64,000 nucleotides of DNA from Agarivorans albus (lineage in GTDB: Bacteria; Pseudomonadota; Gammaproteobacteria; Enterobacterales; Celerinatantimonadaceae), in contig NZ_AP023032.1 in the NCBI RefSeq assembly GCF_019670105.1, positions 1,854,972-1,918,971 of the forward strand, in the 5' to 3' direction. The notes below the pieces were generated by a model. That model did no database searches, was not told where the DNA came from, and saw only the letters and a list, made by a program, of their open reading frames with translations. Made by a program: the position numbers and the translations under genes. Of this stretch, positions 1-9,041 are shown one piece after another. The stretch's first letter is position 1; every line of letters begins with the position of its first letter.

Positions 1-243
1 CTGCTAGATATTTTCGAACAAAATAATACGCAAGCGCATGGCTGGGAAGGCTGGCTTAAATCTGAAGATGGTAAACTTAGCCATTCTCAAAAATATCAGG
101 GAACCAGTGATCTCTCAGCTTTGCCAAACACATCAGCAATATCTCTTATAAAAAGCACTATCATGCGGGCTCATGCAGAGTGGCAAGAAAAGCCGGAAGT
201 AAGTAATGCCTGTTTGTTGTTCTGCATTACTATTAATACCTAG
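1..243 (+). CDS. C-terminal fragment of an unidentified protein
   Basis: An open frame runs from the left edge of the window without a start and ends at TAG 241-243, giving 80 residues. The fragment has a GWEGWL motif near its beginning, a Ser/Thr-rich middle and a Cys-containing hydrophobic tail (CLLFCITINT). I do not recognise the family. No signal peptide or membrane segment can be judged because the N-terminus is missing. It lies on the same strand as the acetyltransferase gene 140 bp downstream, with no clear terminator between them. It could be the true end of a conserved protein or a chance open frame, so confidence is moderate. Confidence 0.5.
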   Translation: MLDIFEQNNTQAHGWEGWLKSEDGKLSHSQKYQGTSDLSALPNTSAISLIKSTIMRAHAEWQEKPEVSNACLLFCITINT

Positions 244-385
244 TGAATCAATTGTTGTTGCCTCATAGCTGAGCTGCAGCGCATTGACCGTAGCTGCCGT
301 ATAGCTGCATTGGTGTGGCTTGTCCCACTTTTTCATTTTTCCATTTTGCTACAATGGACAATCGGTAATAGCTATTGGAAGTGCA

Positions 386-931
386 ATGAGCGAGTTTGAG
401 AATATGTGCTTAGGGAGGGAGTATGATGCTGATAGTCCTGAACTTACTCAAATTAGAAATAAAGCATTTGAGTTACTCCAACAGATCAATCAACGACAGT
501 TTGAAGCTGCCAAACCTTATGTTGCTGAGCTATTAGCGCATTTAGGTAAGGGCAGTATTATTTGCCCACCTTTTTTATGTGAATACGGCAAGACCATTTC
601 TGTGGGTGACAATACCTATATTAATATGGGGGTTACGATGCTAGACAACGCTCCTGTTAAAATTGGTAACAATGTACTTATTGGCCCAAATACGCAGTTT
701 TATACTCCAACTCACCCCTTAGACTATCAGCGTCGTAGGACATGGGAGGTTAAGTCTTTGCCAATTACGGTGGAAGATGATGTGTGGATTGGTGGCAATG
801 TTGTTGTTTGCCAAGGCGTAACTATTGGGGCTCGCTCTGTTGTGGCAGCAGGCTCGGTTGTTACAAAAAATGTAGACCCGGATTCTCTTGTTGGAGGCAT
901 GCCTGCAAAACGCATTAGAGCTCTAGTTTAG
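386..931 (+). CDS. Sugar O-acetyltransferase, maltose/galactoside acetyltransferase family
   Basis: A 181-residue left-handed beta-helix acetyltransferase that would transfer acetyl from acetyl-CoA to a sugar hydroxyl in the cytoplasm. The N-terminal mac domain is visible (MSEFENMCLGREYDAD), followed by hexapeptide repeats. The family motif YTPTHPLD carries the catalytic His, and the C-terminus has the usual GGMPAKRIR ending. I chose ATG 386 because it gives the standard MSEFENM start of the Maa/LacA family and has a purine-rich site just upstream; an upstream in-frame start at 320 would add 22 residues without homology to the family. It is monocistronic here. The substrate cannot be read from the sequence. 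Confidence 0.9.
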   Translation: MSEFENMCLGREYDADSPELTQIRNKAFELLQQINQRQFEAAKPYVAELLAHLGKGSIICPPFLCEYGKTISVGDNTYINMGVTMLDNAPVKIGNNVLIGPNTQFYTPTHPLDYQRRRTWEVKSLPITVEDDVWIGGNVVVCQGVTIGARSVVAAGSVVTKNVDPDSLVGGMPAKRIRALV

Positions 932-999
932 TCACGAACAAGCAATTAGCTGTTTAAGAGTACTAAAGGCTCGTCGAGCTTTCGCAATGCGATTGTTGC

Positions 1000-1656
1000 T
1001 TATTGCGCTCGCTTAAAGGTTAAAATATACCCTTTAAAAACTTCATCAATGTAGTCGGTATGTACGGGTTTGGCATGGCTTGATGTGTAGCCAAATTCAA
1101 CCATTTTTGCGCTTAGCTTACTTTTTCGGCCACGTCCTGGATCAACAATAATTACTTCGCTGGAAGGCTTTGAGTGGTCGTTAATGAAGTTAGCCAGTTG
1201 GTCTATATGTTCATTCTCGTAGAGTAAATCGCTACCAATTATCACATCGAACAGCCCTAGGGTGTCGTGTTCATCTGCCCAGCCAACTCTTTCATAGTTA
1301 ATGCTTTTGTCGCCATTTAGTTTGGTATTCCTGTTGAGAAAGGTTTCAACCTCGGGGTGATAATCGGTGGCGGTAATATTGGCAAGTTGTTTGTTTAACA
1401 ATAAACTGCTGAGTCCGATACCGCAGCCTACTTCTAATATTCTTTTGGTACCTGTGTCATAGTCGGCCATGTAGTGGGCGAGCACAAAGCTTGAAGGCCA
1501 AACTACACCAAATATTGGCCAAGAGGCAGAGCTTATACCGAGTTTTTCGGCAATGCCTGTTGGGTCGTGAAACTCTTGTCTATTGCGTAAGGTGCACAGG
1601 TGTATATCGGTCTTTCCAAACTCAACCGTTTGGTAGGATAGGCGTAATTTTGTCAT
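1000..1656 (-). CDS. Class I SAM-dependent methyltransferase, METTL21/methyltransferase-16-like
   Basis: A 218-residue Rossmann-fold methyltransferase. SAM-binding motif I is ILEVGCGIGLSSL and the post-I region contains TATDYHPEV. The segment GVVWPSS before motif I and the SDLLYE motif after it resemble the protein-lysine methyltransferase (METTL21/PF10294) family, in which a D-x-x-Y motif lies in the active site. The substrate is therefore more likely a protein side chain than a small molecule, but that is family inference. The gene stands alone, convergent with the acetyltransferase to its left and divergent from the yjdM-like gene on its right. Confidence 0.8.
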   Translation of the reverse strand: MTKLRLSYQTVEFGKTDIHLCTLRNRQEFHDPTGIAEKLGISSASWPIFGVVWPSSFVLAHYMADYDTGTKRILEVGCGIGLSSLLLNKQLANITATDYHPEVETFLNRNTKLNGDKSINYERVGWADEHDTLGLFDVIIGSDLLYENEHIDQLANFINDHSKPSSEVIIVDPGRGRKSKLSAKMVEFGYTSSHAKPVHTDYIDEVFKGYILTFKRAQ

Positions 1657-1891
1657 TAGGCTGTCTCAACAAATAAATGAGCGCTAAGCCAGGTATCGGT
1701 GATAAATGACAAAACGAGATGTTTTCTCTAGGGTATAGCAGTTTGCTTAAATGGCAATGTATTTAACAAAGTAATCAATATTTTAGTGTTGTTGCGCAAT
1801 GAAGTTCCGATAAAATTGGTAGTACCTACTCGCTCTTGGCGCGCACGATCAGTATCATGTTTGCTAAGTAAAATTTAAGAAGTTTAAAGAG

Positions 1892-2227
1892 ATGTCATTT
1901 CCCGCTTGCCCCAATTGCCAATCTGAATATGTTTATCTAGATCAAAGCCAGCTTATATGCCCAGAATGCGCCTTTGAATGGAACCCCGATGAAGTTGCAG
2001 AAGCAGAGAAGGTGGTTGTTAAAGATGCCAATGGCACTTTGTTGGCCGAAGGGGATAAAGTTACTTTGGCTAAAGATCTTAAAGTAAAAGGCAGTTCTTT
2101 GGTGCTAAAGATTGGCACTAAAGCGGTGATTAAACGCATGGCCAATGGCAAAGATCACCAGTTAGATTGCAAAGTAGATGGCGCTGGCGACATGATGGTA
2201 ACCGCTCAGTTTGTTAAAAAATCTTGA
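1892..2227 (+). CDS. yjdM: YjdM/PhnA-type zinc-ribbon protein
   Basis: At 111 residues it matches the length of E. coli YjdM (formerly PhnA). Two CxxC pairs at the N-terminus (CPNC and CPEC, about residues 7-27) form a zinc ribbon. A C-terminal small beta-domain follows with the family signature of a DANGTLL turn and [14 protein letters not shown]. The old PhnA name came from the phosphonate region of E. coli, but the protein is not required for phosphonate breakdown and its role is unknown. The ATG at 1892 is preceded by a weak purine-rich site. The gene is immediately followed by the MITE-like element at 2238. Confidence 0.9.
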   Translation: MSFPACPNCQSEYVYLDQSQLICPECAFEWNPDEVAEAEKVVVKDANGTLLAEGDKVTLAKDLKVKGSSLVLKIGTKAVIKRMANGKDHQLDCKVDGAGDMMVTAQFVKKS

Positions 2228-2237
2228 TGGTTTTAGC

Positions 2238-2503
2238 TAGGGTCTGTTGATCTTTGCTGAAGGTTTTTGCAGCAATTTATTAGCCATTTAGCCAAGGCTG
2301 TGAGTGTGCAGTTAAGTGGGCTTAATAATCACTCGCTAACGCTGAATAAATGGCTAAGAAATGCTGCCCGAAGGGGTCGGATATGCGAACTTTACTCTTT
2401 GTTAAGCACTTCTTGCTTAGCCCACTAGGCTTCTAAGTGCTCGCCGCGATTAAAGCCCGCTTATCATGAATAATATTTCAACACCAAAGATCAACAGACC
2501 CTA
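2238..2503. mobile_element. MITE-like non-coding element with 19-bp perfect terminal inverted repeats
   Basis: The sequence TAGGGTCTGTTGATCTTTG at 2238-2256 is exactly repeated in inverse orientation at 2485-2503, bounding a 266-bp segment with no credible open frame. TA lies at both outer ends (CTA on both sides), which could be the target duplication. Size, perfect terminal repeats and lack of coding capacity fit a miniature inverted-repeat element mobilised in trans by a transposase with the same ends. No transposase with such ends is in this window. It sits 10 bp after the yjdM stop. Confidence 0.7.
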
Positions 2504-2811
2504 ATACTTCGCTTAGATAAAGGCGCTGCCGGATACTGAAATAATTTATACGCTCAATCTATCGGCTGGGCGTTCCTTTCCTCATTTTTCGTGTTTGTGC
2601 GTCTTAAGGCTCTTAAGTTGGTAGTGCTACTTAAGCAGCATTTTGCACATATTTTATTTAGTTAAATTGGTGTAATTGAGTGACGAATGCGTGTTTTTTT
2701 GAAGCCTTTTGGTAGTCGCTAAGCGAAGTTTAATTTTGTTGAAGTACCTAACATTAATCTTTACTTATTTGTAATACATTAAGTTATAAAATATTACAAA
2801 AGGTGAAAAGG
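2504..2811. other. AT-rich intergenic leader, no gene seen
   Basis: About 300 bases between the MITE-like element and the chemoreceptor gene. It has no open frame of note on either strand and no clear -35/-10 pair that I would commit to. It probably holds the chemoreceptor promoter and 5' leader. Confidence 0.4.
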
Positions 2812-4722
2812 ATGAATCGCTTTGGCTTTAAATCAAGCTTGTTGTCGGCAATGGCATCTATGCTTGTTTTATCTCTACTTGTAACAAGTTACCTCTCATA
2901 CACACTGATCAAAGATCAAATAACCGATAGTTTACTTCGTGATATTCATCATACGATTGATCAAAAAACTCAAGAGATTGAAACCTCTTTTCAGCGCACA
3001 ACTGACGCAGTAACTCAGTTAGCAAAGCTCTATCAGGAAAAGGATATTGGCGATAACCACGTAGCCATGACCGAATATACCGCCCGCTTAGGTGGAGTGT
3101 ATAAAGTAATTATTGGTTTTGATGATGGCTCGTCGTTTGTTTCTAGGGCTTCTGAGTCGTTTCCTAATGGTGTTGGTCGCTTAGACAAATACGACCCACG
3201 TACACGGCCTTGGTACCAAGCTGCTAAACGAAATAGCGGCTTGTCGCTAAGCGACGTGTTTTTTACTCGTAGTGATGGTGTGCCAATGATGGGGGTAATG
3301 CATCCGATTAAAGATGGCATCATTATGGCCGATTTACGTTTTGACCACTTACAAGAACAGTTGAGCTCGTTAGGCGAAATAGCTGGAGCAACGGGCTTGG
3401 TATTAGACAAAAGTGGCTTAGTGTTGGCCTCTACCAATGAGCAAGTAAAACAGAAAGACAACATTGCCGATGTTGAAGTGTTTGCCGGCGTTTACCAAAG
3501 CCTTATAGGCAAAGAGCAAGCAATACAAACCGCCGAGGTGGGTGGACAAACTACCTTGTTTGTTAGCCAGCAAGTGAAGCTGCTGGGTGATGATGAGTGG
3601 TACGTAATGATTACGGTAGATGAGGCAACGGCCTTTGCGCCGCTTAAAGCCACAAGCTACAAAATGGCCAGCATTATTGCAGCCGCAACATTGGTGTCAG
3701 TGATAATTTTACTGTTTGTGTTAAACCAGCTTTATCAACCGATTATTAAGTTACGCAACTTGGTAACCGAACTCGGCCAAGGTAGTGGCGATTTAACTCA
3801 GCGTTTAGAAGTTAAAACTGATGATGACATTGGCATTATTGCCAAGGGTATCAACGGTTTTATTGCTCAATTGCAAACCATGTTGTTAGAAATAAACGCT
3901 GCCCGCTCTAAGCTATCTTCAGGCATAGATACTTTAGATCAGCACAGCAAAAGTAGCAGTGACATTTTGCAACAACATACCAACGAGACTACGCAGATTG
4001 TTGCAGCCATTGAGGAGTTGTCGAATACCGCAGAATTAGTGGCTGGCAATACTTCAGCCGCGGCTAAATACACCACTGAGGCAAACCAAAGTGGCGAAGA
4101 CTCGGTCCAAACCATTAAATCTACTCAACAAAAAATTGAAGCTTTAGCCAGTGAAATTCATGAAACCTCTAGCAATGTAGAGAACATGAATAATGAAACT
4201 TCGAGTATTCAAAACATTGTCGAGGTGATTGGTAGCATTGCAGAGCAAACCAACTTGCTTGCACTAAATGCTTCTATTGAAGCGGCAAGAGCAGGTGATC
4301 AAGGTCGCGGCTTTGCGGTAGTGGCCGACGAGGTGAGAGCCTTAGCAAGCCGTACTCAAAGTAGTACCAGCGAAATAGAGCAGGCCTTAGCCAAGCTTAA
4401 GCAAGAAGCCAGCTTGGTGGTATCGTCGATAGGTAGCACCGAACATACTTGTTCAGATACCGTAGAAGAGGCGGATAAAACCTCAACCAGCTTGCAAAAA
4501 TTGGGTGATTTTATTCATCAAATTAATGAGCTAAATAGTCAGGTTTCTACCTCTGCCAGCGAACAGAACATTGTGATTCAAGAAATTAACCGGAGCATGC
4601 ATCAAATTCACGATATGGTTGAAAAGCTAAACAGTGAAGGGCAAAGCCAGCGTAGTGAAACTCAAAACATTGCGGCAATTAACCATGAGTTAGGCACTAT
4701 GATTAGCCAATTTAAACTCTAG
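2812..4722 (+). CDS. Methyl-accepting chemotaxis protein with periplasmic Cache domain
   Basis: A 636-residue inner-membrane chemoreceptor. TM1 is at about residues 10-32; the periplasmic ligand domain (about 35-275) carries the double-Cache signature [10 protein letters not shown]2 at about 285-305 is followed by a HAMP domain and a long cytoplasmic signalling coil. The hairpin tip has the conserved [18 protein letters not shown](D) pattern and [11 protein letters not shown], which dock CheA and CheW. dCache domains usually bind amino acids or other small organic molecules, but the ligand here is not predictable. I chose ATG 2812 because aggtg lies six bases upstream; an alternative GTG at 2803 would add three residues. 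Confidence 0.95.
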   Translation: MNRFGFKSSLLSAMASMLVLSLLVTSYLSYTLIKDQITDSLLRDIHHTIDQKTQEIETSFQRTTDAVTQLAKLYQEKDIGDNHVAMTEYTARLGGVYKVIIGFDDGSSFVSRASESFPNGVGRLDKYDPRTRPWYQAAKRNSGLSLSDVFFTRSDGVPMMGVMHPIKDGIIMADLRFDHLQEQLSSLGEIAGATGLVLDKSGLVLASTNEQVKQKDNIADVEVFAGVYQSLIGKEQAIQTAEVGGQTTLFVSQQVKLLGDDEWYVMITVDEATAFAPLKATSYKMASIIAAATLVSVIILLFVLNQLYQPIIKLRNLVTELGQGSGDLTQRLEVKTDDDIGIIAKGINGFIAQLQTMLLEINAARSKLSSGIDTLDQHSKSSSDILQQHTNETTQIVAAIEELSNTAELVAGNTSAAAKYTTEANQSGEDSVQTIKSTQQKIEALASEIHETSSNVENMNNETSSIQNIVEVIGSIAEQTNLLALNASIEAARAGDQGRGFAVVADEVRALASRTQSSTSEIEQALAKLKQEASLVVSSIGSTEHTCSDTVEEADKTSTSLQKLGDFIHQINELNSQVSTSASEQNIVIQEINRSMHQIHDMVEKLNSEGQSQRSETQNIAAINHELGTMISQFKL

Positions 4723-4735
4723 CTTGTTTGTGCCA

Positions 4736-4768
4736 TTAAACGCCCAAGCCAAGTGCTTGGGCGTTTAA
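4736..4768. terminator. Hairpin terminator after the chemoreceptor gene
   Basis: A 14-bp perfect stem, TTAAACGCCCAAGC at 4736-4749 pairing with its complement at 4755-4768, with a 5-base loop. It lies 13 bp after the stop. The U-tract is short, so efficiency is uncertain. It insulates the sigma54 control region that follows. Confidence 0.65.
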
Positions 4769-4794
4769 CTATTAGACTGGCAGTTACCCGCAAA

Positions 4795-4807
4795 TTGCAA
4801 TTTGCGA
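4795..4807. promoter_or_regulatory. Candidate activator (enhancer) site upstream of the STAS gene
   Basis: TTGCA-ATT-TGCGA matches the dyad TTGCA-N3-TGCAA at 9 of 10 positions and is embedded in an 18-bp perfect palindrome (4789-4806). Its centre is 91 bp before the -24 element at 4892. The same dyad precedes three other sigma54 promoters in the window, which is why I assign it to the local sigma54 activator (13129-14562). That assignment is inference. Confidence 0.6.
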
Positions 4808-4891
4808 AATCAGAATATTTCTTAATTTTAAAACCCTCCTTATTACTCATTTTTATATATATGCCTTTGTATTTATTGAATATTTTTAGTT

Positions 4892-4907
4892 TGGCATAAA
4901 ACTCGCT
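4892..4907 (+). promoter_or_regulatory. Sigma54 (-24/-12) promoter for the syp-like export operon
   Basis: TGGCAT-AAAAC-TCGC has the GG and GC dinucleotides at exactly the 12-bp separation required by RpoN holoenzyme. Only the first T of the -12 element is non-consensus. Predicted start is about 4917, 27 bases before the STAS gene ATG. The upstream block TTATTGAATAT plus TTTTAGTTTG is shared with the promoter at 34721. Confidence 0.75.
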
Positions 4908-4943
4908 TTATAAGTCTTGAAATCAAGAATTGTGGAGCGAATT

Positions 4944-5306
4944 ATGAAAATGCAACTAACTACTTCAAACCAAGGAAACCTTACCGCTTCAATTGTTGGC
5001 GCATTTGATGCTGAGTCTTGCGCCGAGCATAAAGCAGCCTTCGAAGGTATTTGCGCCGATGCAGCCAGCAAATTGGTGATTGTGAATATGAGCCAAGTAG
5101 AGTTTTTAGATGCATCTGGCATTGGCGCCTTGGTATTTATGTTTAAACGCATTAATGCGGCAGGCGGTCAACTAGTGTTACTTGGCGCTCAACAACAGCC
5201 TCGAGATTTGCTGGTTATGCTTCGTGTAGACCACATCATTACCATGATTGATACGCTACCTAGCCAAAATCATACCACTGATACTTTACCTTCAATCGCC
5301 GCTTAA
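4944..5306 (+). CDS. STAS-domain protein, SypA-like biofilm regulator
   Basis: A 120-residue single STAS domain of the anti-sigma-factor antagonist type. The phosphorylatable serine sits in the motif DASGIGAL (D56-A57-S58-G59). In Vibrio fischeri, SypA is a STAS protein whose serine is controlled by the kinase/phosphatase SypE and is needed for polysaccharide biofilm; here it is also the first gene of an equivalent operon, but no SypE homologue is seen in the window. ATG 4944 has the good site tggagcga upstream; an upstream in-frame start at 4917 would begin at about the predicted transcription start. It is driven by the sigma54 promoter at 4892. Confidence 0.85.
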   Translation: MKMQLTTSNQGNLTASIVGAFDAESCAEHKAAFEGICADAASKLVIVNMSQVEFLDASGIGALVFMFKRINAAGGQLVLLGAQQQPRDLLVMLRVDHIITMIDTLPSQNHTTDTLPSIAA

Positions 5307-5327
5307 GCTGAGCCTCAGGAGCCTATT

Positions 5328-6152
5328 ATGCGTAGCATTATCATCCCCGTATTGTTAACCATGACCACAGCTTGTACCGCCTGGCCAGAACAAGGACGCG
5401 GTGGTTTTGCCGAGCATCAACACGCTATCTTGGCTTGGATGGACGGTGACACTGGCACTACCGATCTTCGCGAGCTAGGCCCCGAACATGGCCTGCAATT
5501 TGAAGCTGTATTAGTAAAACACCAGTTAGATTTATTGGTGCTTGAAGGGGCAGAGTTATGTTTCCCTGCTTCGGTTACACAAGCTCGTATGCAACAACAG
5601 CGCATATTGCGCGAACTAGAAGGTGGGCTAACTTTTGATGCCGCCAACGATATTGAAATTCAGCAGCATTTTTTAAATATGTTGGAAAAACGTTTGGACC
5701 GGGTAACCGAGAGTGGCGCTTGCCAAACCGACCGTTTAGGACATATTCAGTCTTCACAATTAATGGTAAGCATTAGCGATGCATTAAACAGCAATAATCA
5801 ATTTGCTTTTGACTCTAGCGAGCTTACGCCTGCTTACCAAGATCAGCTTCGTAATCTAACGCCAATTATCGCAGCCAGTAAGGTATCGCTAATTATCACT
5901 GGGCATAGCGATAGCAAGGGCGATGACAGTTACAAACAGCGTTTATCTTTAGCCCGCGCCCAGGCCGTAGCCGAGTTTATGACCGAACTAGGCATGAACG
6001 AACAGCTAATCGAAGTGGCTGCCGTAGCCGACTCACAACCCTATTTAGAAGGTAACAGCGATGCTGTTCGCCATTCTAACCGCCGCGTTACCATCAGTGT
6101 TATTGATGCTGACAGCAACATCCTCGCTCAGCACGCTTTGCGTGTTAAATAA
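5328..6152 (+). CDS. OmpA-family outer-membrane lipoprotein, SypB-like
   Basis: A 274-residue protein with a short hydrophobic leader ending in a probable lipobox (TTAC, Cys at about residue 16). The N-terminal half is unassigned. The C-terminal OmpA/MotB peptidoglycan-binding domain (about residues 155-265) has ITGHSDSKGD and the helix RLSLARAQAV that bind diaminopimelate. It would anchor the polysaccharide export machinery to peptidoglycan. It follows the STAS gene by 21 bp with an aggag site before ATG 5328, and is followed by the Wza-like gene after 10 bp, whose ribosome site starts at its stop codon. SypB of V. fischeri has the same domain and the same gene position. Confidence 0.85.
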   Translation: MRSIIIPVLLTMTTACTAWPEQGRGGFAEHQHAILAWMDGDTGTTDLRELGPEHGLQFEAVLVKHQLDLLVLEGAELCFPASVTQARMQQQRILRELEGGLTFDAANDIEIQQHFLNMLEKRLDRVTESGACQTDRLGHIQSSQLMVSISDALNSNNQFAFDSSELTPAYQDQLRNLTPIIAASKVSLIITGHSDSKGDDSYKQRLSLARAQAVAEFMTELGMNEQLIEVAAVADSQPYLEGNSDAVRHSNRRVTISVIDADSNILAQHALRVK

Positions 6153-6162
6153 GGAGCTTGTC

Positions 6163-8301
6163 ATGAAATTCTTTAAATTGTGTAAGTACATAGTGGCAGC
6201 ATGGATGTTGTTTGGTTTTGTATTAAGTATTGTATTTAGCGCTCAAGCGCATGCAGCTAAACCTCAAGTGCAAGCGGGTGATGTAGTAAGAATTATTCTC
6301 CCTGGAGAAGCTTCGCTTGATAAGAATTTTGAAGTAGGGCGCAACGGCCGTTTAATTTTGCCAGAAGTTGGCCCAATCATGGTATCGGGTTTTACCGAAG
6401 CGCAAATGCAAGAAAAGATTAAGCGCGAATTGTCGAAAGCTTACCGTGACCTTGCTGGCCTAAAAGTATTGTTAGAAGAACGCCGTATTCGCATTAGTGT
6501 GCTGGGCTTTGTGGGCCAACCGGGTGAAGTAGTACTGGCACAAGGTGCTGGTGTGCAAATGGCGATTCAAGCCGCAGGTGGTTTACGCTCTGGTGCGCAA
6601 TTAGACCGCATGCAACTGCGCCGCGAGAGCTTAGATGAAACGCAAGTATTTAACTATAAACGCTACTTAGATTCTGGCGATTTAAGTGTTCTGCCAGAGC
6701 TTGAATCTTTAGATGTATTGTTTGTTCCTGCCTCACCTAAAATTGGCAATGTAGCAGTAGATTTTGACCCAAAAGCCTTAAACGATAAAGGTGACGCCGC
6801 TGAAGATCGCACTGCAGTAAAAGTATTTGGTGAAGTATATAACCCAGGTAGCTTTTCCTTTAAAGAGTCTGCCTCGTTAGTTGATATGCTAATGCGAGCA
6901 GGTGGTGTGACTCGCTACGCCAGTGTTGAACAGATCCGCGTTATCATCAACGGTGACCCGCAACTATTTAATTTAAAACGCTATTTAGATACCGGCGATA
7001 GCCAGATGATGCCCCGTTTAAGCGCTGGCACCACTATTTTTGTACCTAAGCAAGAAGAAGAGATTAAAGCGGGCGCCAACACCGTGTATGTAATGGGTGA
7101 AGTATTTAAGCCCGGTGCTTACGAAGGTAATAAATCTGCTGGCTTTTTAGATGTGCTAGCTAACTCTGGTGGCCCAACCCGTTTTGCCGAAACTCGCCAA
7201 ATTCGAGTGATTCGTAGCAATGGTTCGGTAGAGCGTTTTGACTTGCAATCGTTTACCGAAGGCCGAATCTCTCAGTTACCAGAAATAGCCGCTGGCGATG
7301 CGATTTTCATCCCAGAGAAAACCGATTTAAATGAAAAGTCGTGGACTAAAGTATCGCCTAATCGCGCGGTGAAGGTGATGGGTGAAGTTAATCGTCCTGG
7401 TCGTTTTGAATGGGCAAACGAGATGAACCTTATGGATTTGTTGGCTCATGCAGGTGGCCCTAAACCCAATGCCGATATGGCTAAAATTACCGTGTTGTTT
7501 AGCGATTCAAACGGCAATACTCGTTCGGTTAACTTTGACTTAAACGCTTACCTAAACGGCGAAATTAGTAATAACAGCATGCCACGCATCGTAGCGGGTA
7601 CCACGATTATGGTGCCGCAATTGCCAGACGACCCAAGCGACAACAAATCACAATGGGTGCGTCAGCGCTCTGAAGATTCTATCTACGTATTTGGTCAAGT
7701 AGTTGCACCTGGTCGCTACCGTTTTGACCCTAGCATGCACTTCCTAGACATTTTGGCTGCGGCCGATGGCCCAGCGGAGCAAGCAGACATTAGCAATGTG
7801 CGAATTAGTCATCGCAATGGCAAGCACTCTCGCGTGTCTAAATTAGATTTAGCGATGTACTTTGAAACCGGTGATGAGTCCTTACTGCCAAACGTAGTAC
7901 CTGGTGATTCTATCTACATTCCAGAAAAAGACCGTAACTGGTTGTCGGAGAAAAAAGAGCGCACCGTGCGCGTACTTGGCTCGGTGAACAAGCCTGGTCG
8001 TTACCGCTTTAACGATGACATGACGCTATTAGACTTGTTAGCCGAAGCGGGTGGTGTTGATAACGATGGCTTCCCAGAAAAGATTACCGTAGTGAACTTG
8101 TCTTGCTGTAAAGACCAAGCCCGCACCTTCAATTTACTTGAGTTTTCTAAAACCGGTGACTTTGGCATGTTGCCTGTGATTCGCGCTGGCGACACTGTGT
8201 ATATTCCATCACGTGAAGAGAGCGGCTGGCATAAGGCCCGCCAAGGCATGGAAGATGTGTTCCGCATTGTCACCATTAGCGCGCTGTTAGGTTTTCTATA
8301 A
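6163..8301 (+). CDS. Wza-like outer-membrane polysaccharide export protein with six SLBB modules
   Basis: A 712-residue protein. The signal peptide ends near AQAHAA. The Poly_export domain begins at AGDVVRIILPGEASLDKNFEVG. Six SLBB modules follow, each with a G-x-V-x-x-PG turn: GFVGQPGEV, GEVYNPGSF, GEVFKPGAY, GEVNRPGRF, GQVVAPGRY and GSVNKPGRY. E. coli Wza has 379 residues and far fewer modules, so this is an elongated periplasmic form. A hydrophobic C-terminus (IVTISALLGFL) ends the protein. ATG 6163 has an excellent aaggag site eight bases upstream; an upstream in-frame start at 6061 lies inside the preceding gene. By position and domain it corresponds to SypC and should form the exit channel for the polymer. 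Confidence 0.9.
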   Translation: MKFFKLCKYIVAAWMLFGFVLSIVFSAQAHAAKPQVQAGDVVRIILPGEASLDKNFEVGRNGRLILPEVGPIMVSGFTEAQMQEKIKRELSKAYRDLAGLKVLLEERRIRISVLGFVGQPGEVVLAQGAGVQMAIQAAGGLRSGAQLDRMQLRRESLDETQVFNYKRYLDSGDLSVLPELESLDVLFVPASPKIGNVAVDFDPKALNDKGDAAEDRTAVKVFGEVYNPGSFSFKESASLVDMLMRAGGVTRYASVEQIRVIINGDPQLFNLKRYLDTGDSQMMPRLSAGTTIFVPKQEEEIKAGANTVYVMGEVFKPGAYEGNKSAGFLDVLANSGGPTRFAETRQIRVIRSNGSVERFDLQSFTEGRISQLPEIAAGDAIFIPEKTDLNEKSWTKVSPNRAVKVMGEVNRPGRFEWANEMNLMDLLAHAGGPKPNADMAKITVLFSDSNGNTRSVNFDLNAYLNGEISNNSMPRIVAGTTIMVPQLPDDPSDNKSQWVRQRSEDSIYVFGQVVAPGRYRFDPSMHFLDILAAADGPAEQADISNVRISHRNGKHSRVSKLDLAMYFETGDESLLPNVVPGDSIYIPEKDRNWLSEKKERTVRVLGSVNKPGRYRFNDDMTLLDLLAEAGGVDNDGFPEKITVVNLSCCKDQARTFNLLEFSKTGDFGMLPVIRAGDTVYIPSREESGWHKARQGMEDVFRIVTISALLGFL

Positions 8302-8341
8302 GCCTTTGCACCACTAAATTAGCCGATTACTGGAGTTTTAT

Positions 8342-9040
8342 ATGATTAGCTTACCGTCAACTTATCAAGAACTAGAGCGAGTGTATCAACGCTTACCGGT
8401 GAAACAGCATTCTTGCATTGGTGTGAGTGCTAGCCAGCCAGAAGAGGGCGTTTCTACTTTAGTTGATGCCATTGCAAGGCGTGCAGCCGGAGCTGGCCGA
8501 AGCGTACTAGTTGTGGATTTTAACCTGCATCATCCCCGCCATTTTGATGTGCCAGTGTTCGATTTAGGCTGGGATCGCGGCAAAGTGCTTGGGGTGATTA
8601 AAGACCAACAGTCTGGCGTAGATTATCTGCCAGTACCAATGGACAAAGTGAGCTTAGTGCAGCTAAGAGAACCTGGTGCTATCGAGCAGTGGGTAGAGCA
8701 ATGGAAGGAAAGTTATCAGCTGGTGTTGTTTGATACTTCGGCGATCAATCAAACCAATAGCGGCAACCTTCATGCAGCTCGAGCTTTATCGGCGTGTGAT
8801 GCCAGCATTATCACCATGATGGCAGGTGTTACTTCTCGGCCTGCTTTTGAATCGGCCATTAACGATCTTAGCCTTGAAGATATTCGCCTACTCGGGGTTG
8901 TGATGAACGATCGCTTTAATCCAAGTTTAAAAAATGAGTTATTGAGAGAAACTTCACGAATTACCGACATGTTTCCTCGTTTCAAGGGGTATCTGCAAAG
9001 AATTCTCGTTAACTCTCAACTACTTTCAATAAGGATATGA
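8342..9040 (+). CDS. CpsD/Wzc-like ATPase with degenerate P-loop, SypD-like
   Basis: A 232-residue cytoplasmic ATPase-fold protein of the bacterial tyrosine kinase (CpsD/CapB) family. The Walker A' region reads SQPEEGVSTL, so Val37 replaces the invariant Lys of GKST. The Walker B-like strand is VLVVDFNLHHPRHF and a later one is LVLFDTS. The membrane Wzz half of full Wzc/SypD proteins is absent, and there is no C-terminal tyrosine cluster. Either it binds nucleotide weakly and acts as a partner, or it has lost kinase activity. It is placed exactly where sypD lies in V. fischeri, after the Wza-like gene. Its stop is one base before the next ATG. Confidence 0.8.
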   Translation: MISLPSTYQELERVYQRLPVKQHSCIGVSASQPEEGVSTLVDAIARRAAGAGRSVLVVDFNLHHPRHFDVPVFDLGWDRGKVLGVIKDQQSGVDYLPVPMDKVSLVQLREPGAIEQWVEQWKESYQLVLFDTSAINQTNSGNLHAARALSACDASIITMMAGVTSRPAFESAINDLSLEDIRLLGVVMNDRFNPSLKNELLRETSRITDMFPRFKGYLQRILVNSQLLSIRI

Positions 9041-9041
9041 T

